From Motiliproteus sp047633175 (GTDB lineage: Bacteria > Pseudomonadota > Gammaproteobacteria > Pseudomonadales > Balneatricaceae): a DNA stretch of 64,000 nucleotides. The stretch covers positions 1 to 64,000 of the forward strand of contig JBLIEQ010000003.1 of the NCBI GenBank assembly GCA_047633175.1. The letters run 5' to 3'. Numbering within the stretch: the stretch's first letter is position 1; every line of letters starts with the position of its first letter. The translations under genes were made by a program, and so were the position numbers. The notes under the pieces were generated by a model. That model had not been told where the DNA came from, did no database searches, and was given only the letters and a program-made list of their open reading frames with translations. This document shows, one piece after another, positions 43,252-51,678 of the stretch.

Positions 43252-43642
43252 CTTAAACACTCCGTGTTTAGCAAGAAATATACGTAAGGCTATAAATCTA
43301 GCAATTCCATCCATGAAATTGGTTGATACCATACTTCTTAAAAGACTAATCTATAAAATGATTTTTGCCACTAATTTGATCACTACGGTGTTTATAGAAA
43401 ACATACATGCGATCTATTATTCAATGATATATATGTCATTGGTATTTTTATGACGATTACGCTAAGACACCAGCGAGCGTTTGAACGACCAACGCGACTC
43501 TTATCACGATCCCTTCCTCTAACTGTAAAAGGATGGGGTTGTTCGCAGCCTTCGCCCTCTTGATCGCCAGGGACTACTTGGAATTCGCCCTCTATGCCCC
43601 CATTATCCGCGCTAAACCGATCGTTTGATTTGAGTGCCGCCA
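43252..43642. other. Divergent promoter region between Ig-like gene and channel gene
   Basis: About 390 bp without a supported gene. The part next to the Ig-like gene (43260-43440) is distinctly AT-rich and probably holds its promoter. No palindrome with a clear regulator match was seen. Confidence 0.45.
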
Positions 43643-44461
43643 ATGAATACTCGCTCCCTGCAACAACGTTTTTTACGCCTGCGAAGCAACAAGGCGTTCG
43701 AACTCTTCGTGATCACGGTGATTGTCGGCTCGGCACTGCTGGTCGGGGTTAAGACGTACGAACTCCACCCGCTGGCACAAACCGCCGCAATCTGGCTGGA
43801 CCGGCTGATCACCGTGGTTTTCTTGACTGAAATTTCGATCCGTTTTATCGGTGAAGAGCGCAAACGCGATTTCTTTAAAAACCCCTGGAATCTCTTCGAT
43901 ACCCTAATCGTGACCATCAGCCTGATCCCCATCGATAACACCGATATGGCGCTGGTCGCCCGACTGGTGCGGGTGTTCAGGGTGCTGCGTATGGTGTCGA
44001 TCATTCCCGAGCTGCGGATGCTGCTCAATTCGCTGGTCAAAGCGCTACCGCAGCTGGGCTATGTGCTGTTGCTGATGTTTATCATTTTTTATATCTACGC
44101 CGCGGTGGGCAGCACTCTGTTTGAAGAGATCAATCCAGCGCTGTGGGGAGATGTCAGCATCTCACTGCTGACCCTGTTTCGGGTCATGACCTTCGAGGAC
44201 TGGACCGATGTGATGTACGAGACCATGGCGGTCTATCCGCTAAGCTGGACCTATTACCTCAGCTTTATCTTTTTTACCGCCTTCGCGTTTCTCAATATGG
44301 TGATCGGGATAGTCGTCAACGTGATGAACGATGAACACAACAAGATCCTCAAACAGAAAGCGCTCGAGGCGCACGAACCGACTATTGAGGATATCTATCA
44401 CAAGCTGGAAGCGATGGAAGTACGGCTACTGGAGAACGCGTCCGGGTCTCGCCCCGAGTGA
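43643..44461 (+). CDS. Single-domain voltage-gated cation channel (NaChBac/NavAb class)
   Basis: A 272-residue six-helix channel subunit, expected to form a homotetramer. S4 carries four arginines every third residue (R107, R110, R113, R116 in ARLVRVFRVLRM). The pore loop reads TLFRVMTFEDWTDVM, aligning with the NavAb filter TLESWSM. Here the filter is TFEDWTD, with acids at the three positions (E185, D186, D189) that make the engineered CavAb variant calcium-selective. S6 (about 212-235) continues into a C-terminal coiled coil (about 240-266). The start may instead be the GTG three codons upstream. Confidence 0.9.
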   Translation: MNTRSLQQRFLRLRSNKAFELFVITVIVGSALLVGVKTYELHPLAQTAAIWLDRLITVVFLTEISIRFIGEERKRDFFKNPWNLFDTLIVTISLIPIDNTDMALVARLVRVFRVLRMVSIIPELRMLLNSLVKALPQLGYVLLLMFIIFYIYAAVGSTLFEEINPALWGDVSISLLTLFRVMTFEDWTDVMYETMAVYPLSWTYYLSFIFFTAFAFLNMVIGIVVNVMNDEHNKILKQKALEAHEPTIEDIYHKLEAMEVRLLENASGSRPE

Positions 44462-44565
44462 GTTGCCTAGAGTGACTTACAGCCGTATACCAGGGACGCG
44501 GTTAGGAGGCCAGACCAAAGGTCGCAAGCAAGGGGTGCTGTGGAGGCCTTTGTTCCGTGGGGGAT

Positions 44566-44587
44566 GCGGGGGCTTGCAAGCCCCCGC
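44566..44587. terminator. Perfect 22-base palindrome between convergent genes
   Basis: GC-rich arms GCGGGGGCTTG and complement with no loop separation. It lies 9 bp after the betaine-type binding protein gene (minus) and 105 bp after the channel gene (plus), so it can stop transcription from either side. Confidence 0.65.
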
Positions 44588-44596
44588 GAGCGTTCT

Positions 44597-45619
44597 TTAG
44601 ACGCCCTTTAACCAACCTTTAACAATCTCAGGATTTTCGGCGATCCACTCACGTGCCATAAACACAGGATCTTGTCCCTCTTTACCGATCTGACGCACCC
44701 AGCCGCTGACCTGTTTGACGTCGAAGTTGACCTGTTTCAGGAACTGGGCAACCCGAGGAGCACGTTCGTTCAGGCTTTCGCTATAACCCACATGAATAAC
44801 CGGAGGTTTAGAAGCGCAGGTAATACTGCTGTTTTCCAGCCAGTCGAGATCTTCACTGGGTGGAACCATGTTCCAGCAACCATCGGCGTTGTAATCAGGG
44901 CTGCCTTTCTTGCTGGCCATCGCAAAGCCGGTAAAGGCCGGCTCTTCCAATTTACGCAGGTCATACTCCATATGGATCCACTCAGGGGTCCAGTAGTAGA
45001 AGAGGATGCCCTCCTGCTTGCGATAGGCGGTCTTCAACAGCGCTTTAAGAATGGAGTCAGATACCGTAATGGGTGTGTATTGGTCTGCAAAACCATAGCC
45101 TTTGGCTTTGACTCTATAGGCGTTAGTCACTCCCCAGCCAGGTGCGCCTGGCCAGTATTCGGCTGTACCGTCACCATCGCTATCAAACAGGGCGGCGATC
45201 TCTGGTTTTTGCAGATCATAAACCGAGTGAACGTCATACTCGTCCTGGATATAGCCGGGAATGTAGAAACCATCGCCGCCCTCGTAGGGCTGATCATTCA
45301 CGAGTATCGATTCTGCTGAGCCCTTGGCAATATATTTTTCCCATTTATCCAACATCGCAGGCAGATAAAAATCAGGATGGACATCGATAGCGCCCTTGCC
45401 CGCATCCATCGCCTTAAAAATAACGGCCTGATCGACGGCCATAATTTCAGTATTGACGTCCAAGTGTTGCTCCATCACCTCCGCCAGTACCGACTGTATG
45501 GCCCGGCCTGCATCCCAGCTGACTTCGCCGAGCACGATCGTTTCCTTGGCAACAACACCTTGGGATAAACCGATTCCCAGGGCGGCGGTTAAGCTTACTG
45601 TTTTAAATAACTTATTCAT
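44597..45619 (-). CDS. Glycine betaine/carnitine-type ABC substrate-binding protein
   Basis: A 340-residue periplasmic protein of the ProX/OpuAC family with a signal peptide (1-24, GVVAKET). Typical OpuAC segments are VLGEVSWDAGRAIQ, WTPEWIHMEYDLRKLEEP and the C-terminal REWIAENPEIVKGWL. Several Trp residues (WPGAPGWG, YYWTPEW) could form the aromatic cage for a trimethylammonium group. A DSDGDGTAEYW loop (about 152-162) resembles an EF-hand calcium loop and is unusual here. The ATG at 45619 follows AGGAAG at good spacing. It belongs with the permease and ATPase genes upstream and with carnitine catabolism. Confidence 0.9.
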   Translation of the reverse strand: MNKLFKTVSLTAALGIGLSQGVVAKETIVLGEVSWDAGRAIQSVLAEVMEQHLDVNTEIMAVDQAVIFKAMDAGKGAIDVHPDFYLPAMLDKWEKYIAKGSAESILVNDQPYEGGDGFYIPGYIQDEYDVHSVYDLQKPEIAALFDSDGDGTAEYWPGAPGWGVTNAYRVKAKGYGFADQYTPITVSDSILKALLKTAYRKQEGILFYYWTPEWIHMEYDLRKLEEPAFTGFAMASKKGSPDYNADGCWNMVPPSEDLDWLENSSITCASKPPVIHVGYSESLNERAPRVAQFLKQVNFDVKQVSGWVRQIGKEGQDPVFMAREWIAENPEIVKGWLKGV

Positions 45620-45747
45620 CTCTACTTCCTTTTTTATTGGGCTTTGGTCAGGAGTTCTGAGAAAACAAACTGACATCGGTTTATCCGGGGCCGGCTCTCA
45701 CCAACCCCGGTATCTCAGCCTCCAGGACACCTGCCGCGTGGTTTTCT

Positions 45748-47082
45748 TTAGGTACGCTTTTGGCGACCCTGAATAATTCGGTCCAGAATCATGGCGCAGA
45801 ACACGATGGCGAGCCCCGCCAGCAGACCCTTGCCCGCTTCCAGATGTTGCAGCGAGAAGAGCACGTCATAGCCCAGGCCACCGGCACCGATCAGTGCCGC
45901 GACGACCACCATCGACAGGCTCATCATGATGCTCTGGTTGATCCCTGCCATGATCGAGGGTATGGCCAGCGGCAGCTGCGCCTTCAACAGGATCTGCCGG
46001 GGGCTCGCGCCAAAGGCCAGCATCGCCTCGATTACCGAGGGACTTACTTGTTGGATACCCAGGGTGGTCAGGCGAATCATCGGCGGCATGGCGAACACCA
46101 CGGTAGCAATGACTGCGGGCGGCTTACCGACGGAGAAGAAGGCTATCGCCGGAATCAGGTAGACGAAGCTCGGCATGGTCTGCATCAGGTCCAGAAGCGG
46201 ACTCAGGATCGCATTGAAACGGGGGCTTCTGGCGGAAACAACCCCCAGGGGCGCACCGATCATAATGCAGATAAAGACGGAGGCCCCGACCAGGGCCATG
46301 GTACTCATGGCCTTATCCCAGAAACCAAAGAAGCCGAGATAAGACAGGGCCACGGCGGTGAAGAGCACCACCCGCCAGCCCGCCGCTTTCCAGGCCAATA
46401 ACAACAGCAGCAACGCCATAACCGGCCAGGGCGTGCCGACAAACAGCAGCTCCAGGAAGTCCAGCATCGCACTGATGACCCGGGTGATGCTGTCGAAGAA
46501 ACCCTCGAAGTTGATCGTTAGCCATTCAAATACAGCGTCGATCCCACGCGCGGTATCGAAGGCGATATTGCGTGACGTGGGAAAGGTTTCCACGAAACTA
46601 ACCACATCAGGAGCGCTGAAACGGTAGATGGTCAGCGGGTACGTCGCCAACATCAGCAGGCTGCTCAGACCGATACGCTTCGGGCTGGCACCGCACGCCT
46701 GATTGGGGTTAATGCGCCACTGGTTAAAACAATGATGGTAAAGACGGTTGGCGACACAGCCCCCCACACCGCGGAACAGCAATAGCAGGCCGACTCCCAG
46801 CGCGAGGCTGGCGTCGGGATAGAGTTCAGTGCCCCACAGGCTGCGGGCGATGATGATTAACGCCGTTATATCCGTCACAGCGAGTAACCAGAACAGCAGC
46901 CAGATGTTGCGACTTGCAGCCCAGAGTGGACCGAACACCATAGCCGCCAGGTTCAGGCTGTACTTTTTCCCCTGGGCGAGCTGTTCAAACTCGTGAAAAT
47001 AATAGTCGGTGGAGCTCACCAGAAAGCTCTTCAGCTGCTCCCTCTCACGGTTATCTAGCGGTTGCTGTAGCGCATTACTCAT
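45748..47082 (-). CDS. Betaine/carnitine-type ABC permease with extra N-terminal membrane domain
   Basis: A 444-residue inner-membrane protein. The C-terminal ~280 residues are a ProW-type permease (IMIGAPLGVVSARS, QTMPSFVYLIPAIAFFSVG, EAMLAFGASPRQILLKAQLP as EAA loop, AALIGAGGLGYDV). The first ~150 residues are an added domain with cytoplasmic start and several helices (NLAAMVFGPLWAASRNIW, then RGVGGCVANRLYHHC), resembling DUF2628-type membrane proteins. The ATG at 47082 overlaps the ATPase gene by 8 bp, which means coupled translation. Confidence 0.88.
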   Translation of the reverse strand: MSNALQQPLDNREREQLKSFLVSSTDYYFHEFEQLAQGKKYSLNLAAMVFGPLWAASRNIWLLFWLLAVTDITALIIIARSLWGTELYPDASLALGVGLLLLFRGVGGCVANRLYHHCFNQWRINPNQACGASPKRIGLSSLLMLATYPLTIYRFSAPDVVSFVETFPTSRNIAFDTARGIDAVFEWLTINFEGFFDSITRVISAMLDFLELLFVGTPWPVMALLLLLLAWKAAGWRVVLFTAVALSYLGFFGFWDKAMSTMALVGASVFICIMIGAPLGVVSARSPRFNAILSPLLDLMQTMPSFVYLIPAIAFFSVGKPPAVIATVVFAMPPMIRLTTLGIQQVSPSVIEAMLAFGASPRQILLKAQLPLAIPSIMAGINQSIMMSLSMVVVAALIGAGGLGYDVLFSLQHLEAGKGLLAGLAIVFCAMILDRIIQGRQKRT

Positions 47083-48196
47083 CGTTTTTTCCCCCTTGAA
47101 TACTGCGGAGCAGCTGATGTTGAGTGACAACACCGACCGGCGTGTCGTTTTCCAGCACCAGGATAGGTCCTTTATCGGTAACCGCCAGATCGATCAGATG
47201 ATCCAGATCCGCATCATGGGGCGCGGTTGGATAACCACTCATGTCCAGTTCTTGAAGACCCTGCTCTTGGAAACCCGGCTCTTGAAGACTCTGCTCCTTG
47301 TCACTCTGCTCTTGAAGATACTGAGCTAAGGGCTGCATCACGGTATTGGCGAACACCAACTTCAGCCGGGAGATATCTTTCACGAAGTCGGCCACATAAT
47401 CGTTGGCCGGCTTGGTGATAATCTCTTCGGGAGTCCCTATCTGGACGATCTCACCGTCTTTCATGATCGCGATGCGATGGCCGAGGCGCATCGCTTCATC
47501 CAGATCGTGGGTGATAAACAGGGTGGTCTTCTTCATCGAACGGGATAGTTCCAGGAACTGGTCCTGCAGCTGGCGACGGATCAGGGGGTCTAAGGCGCTG
47601 AAGGGTTCATCCATTAACAGAATCTCCGGATCGGCCGCCATGGCGCGTGCCAGGCCGACACGTTGCTGCATCCCGCCGGAAAGCTCTGAAGGGAGTCGAT
47701 CTTCCCAGCCGTCAAGCTGTACTAGAGCTAATTTTTGTTCGGCGATCTTGAGGCGCTTCTGCTCATCGACATTACGCAGTTCGAGACTCAGTGCCACATT
47801 TTCCCGTACGGTACGGTGCGGCAACAGGGCCGTATGCTGAAAGACCATGCCGATCTTCTCCGCCCGAATCTGGCGCAGCTGTTCGGCATTTAGCGCATTG
47901 ATATCCTCATCGCCGATCAGGATATCACCGGCAGTGGGTTCAATCAGGCGATTAATATGCCGTACCAGGGTCGATTTTCCGCTGCCGGACAGTCCCATAA
48001 TACAGAAAATCTCACCCTCGTCGGCGTGGAAGGACGCGTCGGCCACAGCGACCACGCAGTCATATTCGTTAAACACCTGATCTTTGCTCAGGCCGCGGGA
48101 TTTAACAGCGTCGAGCGCCTCATCGGCGCGTTTACCGAAAATTTTCCAGACATTTCGGCACTCAATCGCGGGTTTCGCTGAAGTTTTTTTAATCAT
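47075..48196 (-). CDS. Betaine/carnitine-type ABC ATPase with CBS part (ProV-like)
   Basis: A 373-residue ATPase. It has Walker A GLSGSGKSTLVRH (about 68), Q-loop VFQHTALLPHRTV, signature ELSGGMQQRVGLARAM (about 170) and Walker B ILLMDEPFSALDP, as in ProV/OpuAA. The C-terminus has a CBS-like half (GPILVLENDTPVGVVTQHQLL). A linker of repeated Gln/Glu units (QEQ, LQE; about 300-325) sits between the two. The ATG at 48196 is chosen because an earlier in-frame ATG (48259) would place a long hairpin inside the gene. First gene of the transporter, 133 bp after carnitine dehydrogenase. Confidence 0.9.
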   Translation of the reverse strand: MIKKTSAKPAIECRNVWKIFGKRADEALDAVKSRGLSKDQVFNEYDCVVAVADASFHADEGEIFCIMGLSGSGKSTLVRHINRLIEPTAGDILIGDEDINALNAEQLRQIRAEKIGMVFQHTALLPHRTVRENVALSLELRNVDEQKRLKIAEQKLALVQLDGWEDRLPSELSGGMQQRVGLARAMAADPEILLMDEPFSALDPLIRRQLQDQFLELSRSMKKTTLFITHDLDEAMRLGHRIAIMKDGEIVQIGTPEEIITKPANDYVADFVKDISRLKLVFANTVMQPLAQYLQEQSDKEQSLQEPGFQEQGLQELDMSGYPTAPHDADLDHLIDLAVTDKGPILVLENDTPVGVVTQHQLLRSIQGGKNDE

Positions 48197-48213
48197 GGCG
48201 CTCACAAGTTTAA

Positions 48214-48249
48214 ACCGACCGGCGTAACGCTTAGCGAGCGCCGGTCGGT
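48214..48249 (-). promoter_or_regulatory. Inverted repeat in the leader of the ABC transporter genes
   Basis: ACCGACCGGCG and its complement, 11 bp each, around a 14-base spacer, in the 133-bp gap between carnitine dehydrogenase and the ATPase gene. ACCGACCGG-type half-sites are typical of some TetR-family operators, but an RNA attenuator or processing stem is equally possible. Confidence 0.6.
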
Positions 48250-48329
48250 CATTTATCATTATCCCTACTTACTACCGTTAATGATCGGAAAGCAGTATGG
48301 CCAGATTCGCCCGGAGTCTACATCAGGGG

Positions 48330-49298
48330 TCAACGATTAATACCCTTTTCTTCCCGATAGCCCTTCAGGGCCTGCATGATGAGGATCAGGCAATCATCCC
48401 GTTCCTGAACCAGATCGTTGATAGATGCCCCGTCTGCTTGCGTCAGACAGCCAGCAACCATGTCATCCTTGAGTTGTTGCGTGAGTTCAGGTGCATCTAG
48501 ACGGGTCCAGGGTTCTTTAAGGGAATCTTCGAAATGATCCAGCAGATGCGCCATTCCCCCCTGGCCTCCTCCCAGATGAAAGGTCAGGCAGTGGCCCATG
48601 ATGGCCCAGCGTAGTCCGGGTCCATAGGTGATCGCCTTGTCGATGTCTTCGACCGAACATTCATTGTTAGCGACCATATGCAGGGCTTCACGCCAGAGGG
48701 CTTCCTGCAGACGGTTGCCGATGAAGCCGGGGAGTTCCTTGTTCATCTTGGCAACTTTTTTATCGGTTGCTTCGTAAAACGCAGCAGTCCAGTCGACGAC
48801 GTCCTGGCTGGTACGCTCGCCGCCGCAGACCTCGCAGAAGGGCACCAGATACGGTGGATTGAAGGGATGACCAACGACAAACCGCTCTGCCTGGCGTTCC
48901 AGGTGCACGGCCATGTCGGACATCGCAAAACCGGAGGTGCTGGATATGATGACGACTTCCGGCGGCGTTATACGGTCTAATTCAGCAAACAGGGCGCGTT
49001 TGGAGTCCAGATTTTCCGGGGTACTTTCCTGGATCACCTCAACGGAGTTCACCAGCTCTTCCAGGCTAGCGGCAAAGCGCAGGCGTTGCTTGCTGGCTCC
49101 TTCTCGCAGGCCCAGCTTCTCGATCGTCGGCCAGATGTTATCTACCATCGCCAGCAGCTTCTCCCGGGCGTCGGGGCCCGGATCATAGGCAACCACATCC
49201 ATGCCCATGCGCAGGAAATGCAGCGCCCAGGCGCCACCGATCACACCGGTACCTAAGACGCCAGCTTTCGTTACTTCATTGGGATTGGGTCGGGTCAT
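48330..49298 (-). CDS. cdhA: L-carnitine dehydrogenase
   Basis: A 322-residue NAD-dependent enzyme oxidising L-carnitine to 3-dehydrocarnitine. It belongs to the 3-hydroxyacyl-CoA dehydrogenase superfamily: Rossmann motif GVLGTGVIGGAWALHFL (about 13-29), QESTPENLDSKRALFAELD (about 94-112), SSTSGFAMSDM, VVGHPFNPPYLVP with the catalytic His (about 144), and ELPGFIGNRLQ. Length equals the Pseudomonas enzyme (about 321). It follows the dehydrocarnitine cleavage gene in the same operon after a heptad-repeat spacer. Confidence 0.92.
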   Translation of the reverse strand: MTRPNPNEVTKAGVLGTGVIGGAWALHFLRMGMDVVAYDPGPDAREKLLAMVDNIWPTIEKLGLREGASKQRLRFAASLEELVNSVEVIQESTPENLDSKRALFAELDRITPPEVVIISSTSGFAMSDMAVHLERQAERFVVGHPFNPPYLVPFCEVCGGERTSQDVVDWTAAFYEATDKKVAKMNKELPGFIGNRLQEALWREALHMVANNECSVEDIDKAITYGPGLRWAIMGHCLTFHLGGGQGGMAHLLDHFEDSLKEPWTRLDAPELTQQLKDDMVAGCLTQADGASINDLVQERDDCLILIMQALKGYREEKGINR

Positions 49299-49302
49299 GA
49301 TC

Positions 49303-49344
49303 TGTCCTCTGTTCTATGTTCTATGTTCTCTGTTCTCTGTTCTT
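49303..49344. repeat. Heptanucleotide tandem repeat filling an intercistronic gap
   Basis: Five TGTTCTN units plus one imperfect unit (TGTCCTC), plus-strand sense, exactly between the stop of the cleavage-enzyme gene and the start of carnitine dehydrogenase. The last part supplies the GAGGA ribosome site of cdhA. Copy number change would alter spacing but not frame. Confidence 0.88.
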
Positions 49345-50233
49345 ACTGCGTGCCGCGCAGGCGCAACTTTTCACGAGCCTGGGTCGGGCTCAGAATGCGA
49401 GACCCCATGTTCTCGATAATGTTGACGGCTCGCTCGACCAGCTGGCCGTTGGTCGCCAGTTTACCCTTGCTCAGGTAAAGATTATCTTCCAGCCCGACGC
49501 GCGCATGGCCACCCAGCAGTGCCGATTGCGCGACCCAGGGCAGCTGATTTCGACCCAAGGCAAAGGCTGTCCAGTCAGTCTTGGACGGCAGCATATCCAC
49601 CATGGCTTTTAACAGACTCAATTCTGCAGGCGTGCCCCAAGGAATGCCCTGACAGAGCTGAAACATCGCATTGTCATCCAGCAAGCCCTCTTTCATCATC
49701 TGCAGTGCAAACCCGAGGTTACCGGTATCGAATATCTCTAACTCGACCGTGACATCCAGCTCCTTGATACGTGCCGCCGCCTGGCGCAGCATTTCTGGCG
49801 TCGAGATATAAACTAGGTTGCTGTCGCCGAAGTTGACAGAACCGCAATCGAGCGTGCAGATCTCCGGCTTTAGCGCCTCGATGTGAATCAGACGTTCCGT
49901 GGCGCCAACCAGGTCGGTCTCTTTACGAAAAGCGGTTGGGTCTTCGTCCGGGCCGATATACAGATCACCCCCCATACCCGCAGTCAGATTGATGATGATG
50001 TCGCAGTCTGAAGCCCGCAACCGCTCGCAAACTTCGGCGTAGAGTTCTACCCGACGTGAACCCTGGGTGGTATCCGGCTCGCGAACATGGATATGGGCAA
50101 TAGCGGCACCCGCATTCCAGGCTTCAATTGCCGCGTTGGCGATCTCTTCCGGGGTGACCGGAACATGGGGGCTTTTGTTTGCCGTGTCACCCGCGCCATT
50201 GACGGCGCAGGTGATGATTACATCTTGATTCAT
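49343..50233 (-). CDS. cdhB: Dehydrocarnitine cleavage enzyme (BKACE family)
   Basis: A 296-residue zinc-dependent beta-keto acid cleavage enzyme that converts 3-dehydrocarnitine and acetyl-CoA to betainyl-CoA and acetoacetate. BKACE motifs are ITCAVNGAGDTANKSPHVPVTP (quoted in part: TANKSPHVPVTP), HIHVREPDTTQGSRRVELY with the His-x-His zinc ligands (about 47-49), INLTAGMGGD and LDCGSVNFGD. Length is normal (about 295). It is first in a likely operon with cdhA and the ABC importer genes, and is divergent in direction from nothing nearby except the CdhR-like gene that lies upstream on the same strand. Confidence 0.92.
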   Translation of the reverse strand: MNQDVIITCAVNGAGDTANKSPHVPVTPEEIANAAIEAWNAGAAIAHIHVREPDTTQGSRRVELYAEVCERLRASDCDIIINLTAGMGGDLYIGPDEDPTAFRKETDLVGATERLIHIEALKPEICTLDCGSVNFGDSNLVYISTPEMLRQAAARIKELDVTVELEIFDTGNLGFALQMMKEGLLDDNAMFQLCQGIPWGTPAELSLLKAMVDMLPSKTDWTAFALGRNQLPWVAQSALLGGHARVGLEDNLYLSKGKLATNGQLVERAVNIIENMGSRILSPTQAREKLRLRGTQ

Positions 50234-50571
50234 AGCGATTCTGACTCAGATTATTGGGCTGAATTAATTATCAGGTTGGCTGCGAAGCGGCCACATGACG
50301 GTGGATTGCCCACTAATCTACAGTGTTAAAACGCAGGCTATTGATAATTGCCGACTATATTTTGATATTTTACGATGGTTTTGACGGTAGAGATGGGTTA
50401 AGTGCTGCGGAATCTTGGTCGGAAGGTGTAAATCAACCACCGCTGAAAAGTAATTTTTTGCAGATAATCCACCTATGCAGGCATAGGTTTGGAGTGAAGA
50501 AAGCCAGGCTGATCAGTCAGCATTAGTGCCTCAGGTGCAGCCTGTAATGAGGGGAATACGGGAGGGTGATC
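50234..50571. other. Regulatory region upstream of the carnitine operon
   Basis: 338 bp between cdhB and the cdhR-like gene. A perfect palindrome ACCTATG-CAGG-CATAGGT lies at 50471-50488 and could be a stem or operator. An AT-rich stretch at 50330-50370 may contain the cdhB promoter. No convincing open frame was seen. Confidence 0.5.
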
Positions 50572-51528
50572 TCAATGTTCCTGACTCGGTTTTTTATTAA
50601 AACGCTGTTGATAGCAACGGGTGAAGTGGGACAGTGAGGCGAAACCACAGGCTACCGAAACACGGGTCACACTGCCGGTGGTTTGTTGCAGCATCCAGCG
50701 GGCATGATCCAAGCGTATTTTACGATAAAAAGCACTGGGCGTTTCCTGCAGATAGTGCTTAAACAGACGCTCCAGCTCACGGCCTGAGATCTTCACATGC
50801 GCAGCCACTTCAGGAATACTAAGCGGCTCCTCTATATTGCGCTCCATCAGATGAACCGCACCGACCAAGTTTGGATTGCGGCATTCCAGACGCTGCTGCA
50901 GGGAGATGCGTTGCGGATCGCCGTGCTCGCGTTTGTGTGTATACACTAATTCATCGGCGACTTCGGTGGCCAGGCCACTGCCGTGCTGAGTGCTGATCAA
51001 GTGCAGCATCATATCCAGGCCGGAAAGCGCGCCAGGGCAAGAAAAGCGGTTACGGTCGATGACCAGCAGTTCCTGTACCAGCTGCACACTCGGGTAGGTC
51101 TCTGCGGTACTTTTCAGGTTTTCCCAATGCATCGTTGCACGGTAGCCATTGAGGATACCTGCGGCCGCTGCAATCAGAGTGGCGGTATCCTGACAGCCTA
51201 TATCGGCGCCATGGCTTGCCTGCTTGCGAATAAAACTAATTAAGGACTGGGTGACCTGTTCGTGGGGGCTATAACCGGCACAGATAATCAGGGTCTCGCA
51301 GGTACCGGCCTCACGCAAGCTGGCATTACTCATGATTTCGATAGCGTCACTACTGAGAACCAGGCCACCCTCTTCGGAGATTAACTCCCACTGGTAGAGT
51401 TCGTATTCGCTGGCCCGGTTTGCATGTCGAAGGGGGTCAAGCATCGATGCCAGACCAAATAATGAGAAACCAGGGACTAGTAGAAAAGAGATTTTTTGGG
51501 GGTATTTTTGCGGACGATCACCAAACAT
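50572..51528 (-). CDS. cdhR: GlxA-type AraC-family regulator (CdhR-like)
   Basis: A 318-residue transcription activator with an N-terminal DJ-1/PfpI-like domain (about 14-185; FLLVPGFSLFGLASMLDPLRHAN, GCQDTATLIAAAAGILNG) and a C-terminal AraC double HTH (about 220-315; LSIPEVAAHVKISGRELERLF, VACGFASLSHFTRCYQQRF). In Pseudomonas, CdhR of this class activates the carnitine dehydrogenase operon and GbdR the betaine genes. Its place directly upstream of cdhB-cdhA and divergent from the thioesterase gene supports the CdhR role. Confidence 0.88.
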   Translation of the reverse strand: MFGDRPQKYPQKISFLLVPGFSLFGLASMLDPLRHANRASEYELYQWELISEEGGLVLSSDAIEIMSNASLREAGTCETLIICAGYSPHEQVTQSLISFIRKQASHGADIGCQDTATLIAAAAGILNGYRATMHWENLKSTAETYPSVQLVQELLVIDRNRFSCPGALSGLDMMLHLISTQHGSGLATEVADELVYTHKREHGDPQRISLQQRLECRNPNLVGAVHLMERNIEEPLSIPEVAAHVKISGRELERLFKHYLQETPSAFYRKIRLDHARWMLQQTTGSVTRVSVACGFASLSHFTRCYQQRFNKKPSQEH

Positions 51529-51678
51529 GACACAGACTCTTTGTGGTACAACGCGTGCTCTTGTCGATATTTAACAGTTAATAGGCGACTTCTGTCAAAT
51601 GGATGATCCATACGTTGCTTACTATTAGATAAAATGCCCTCGGGCACCTTGGGATATGTAATGAGTGAGGACAATAGA

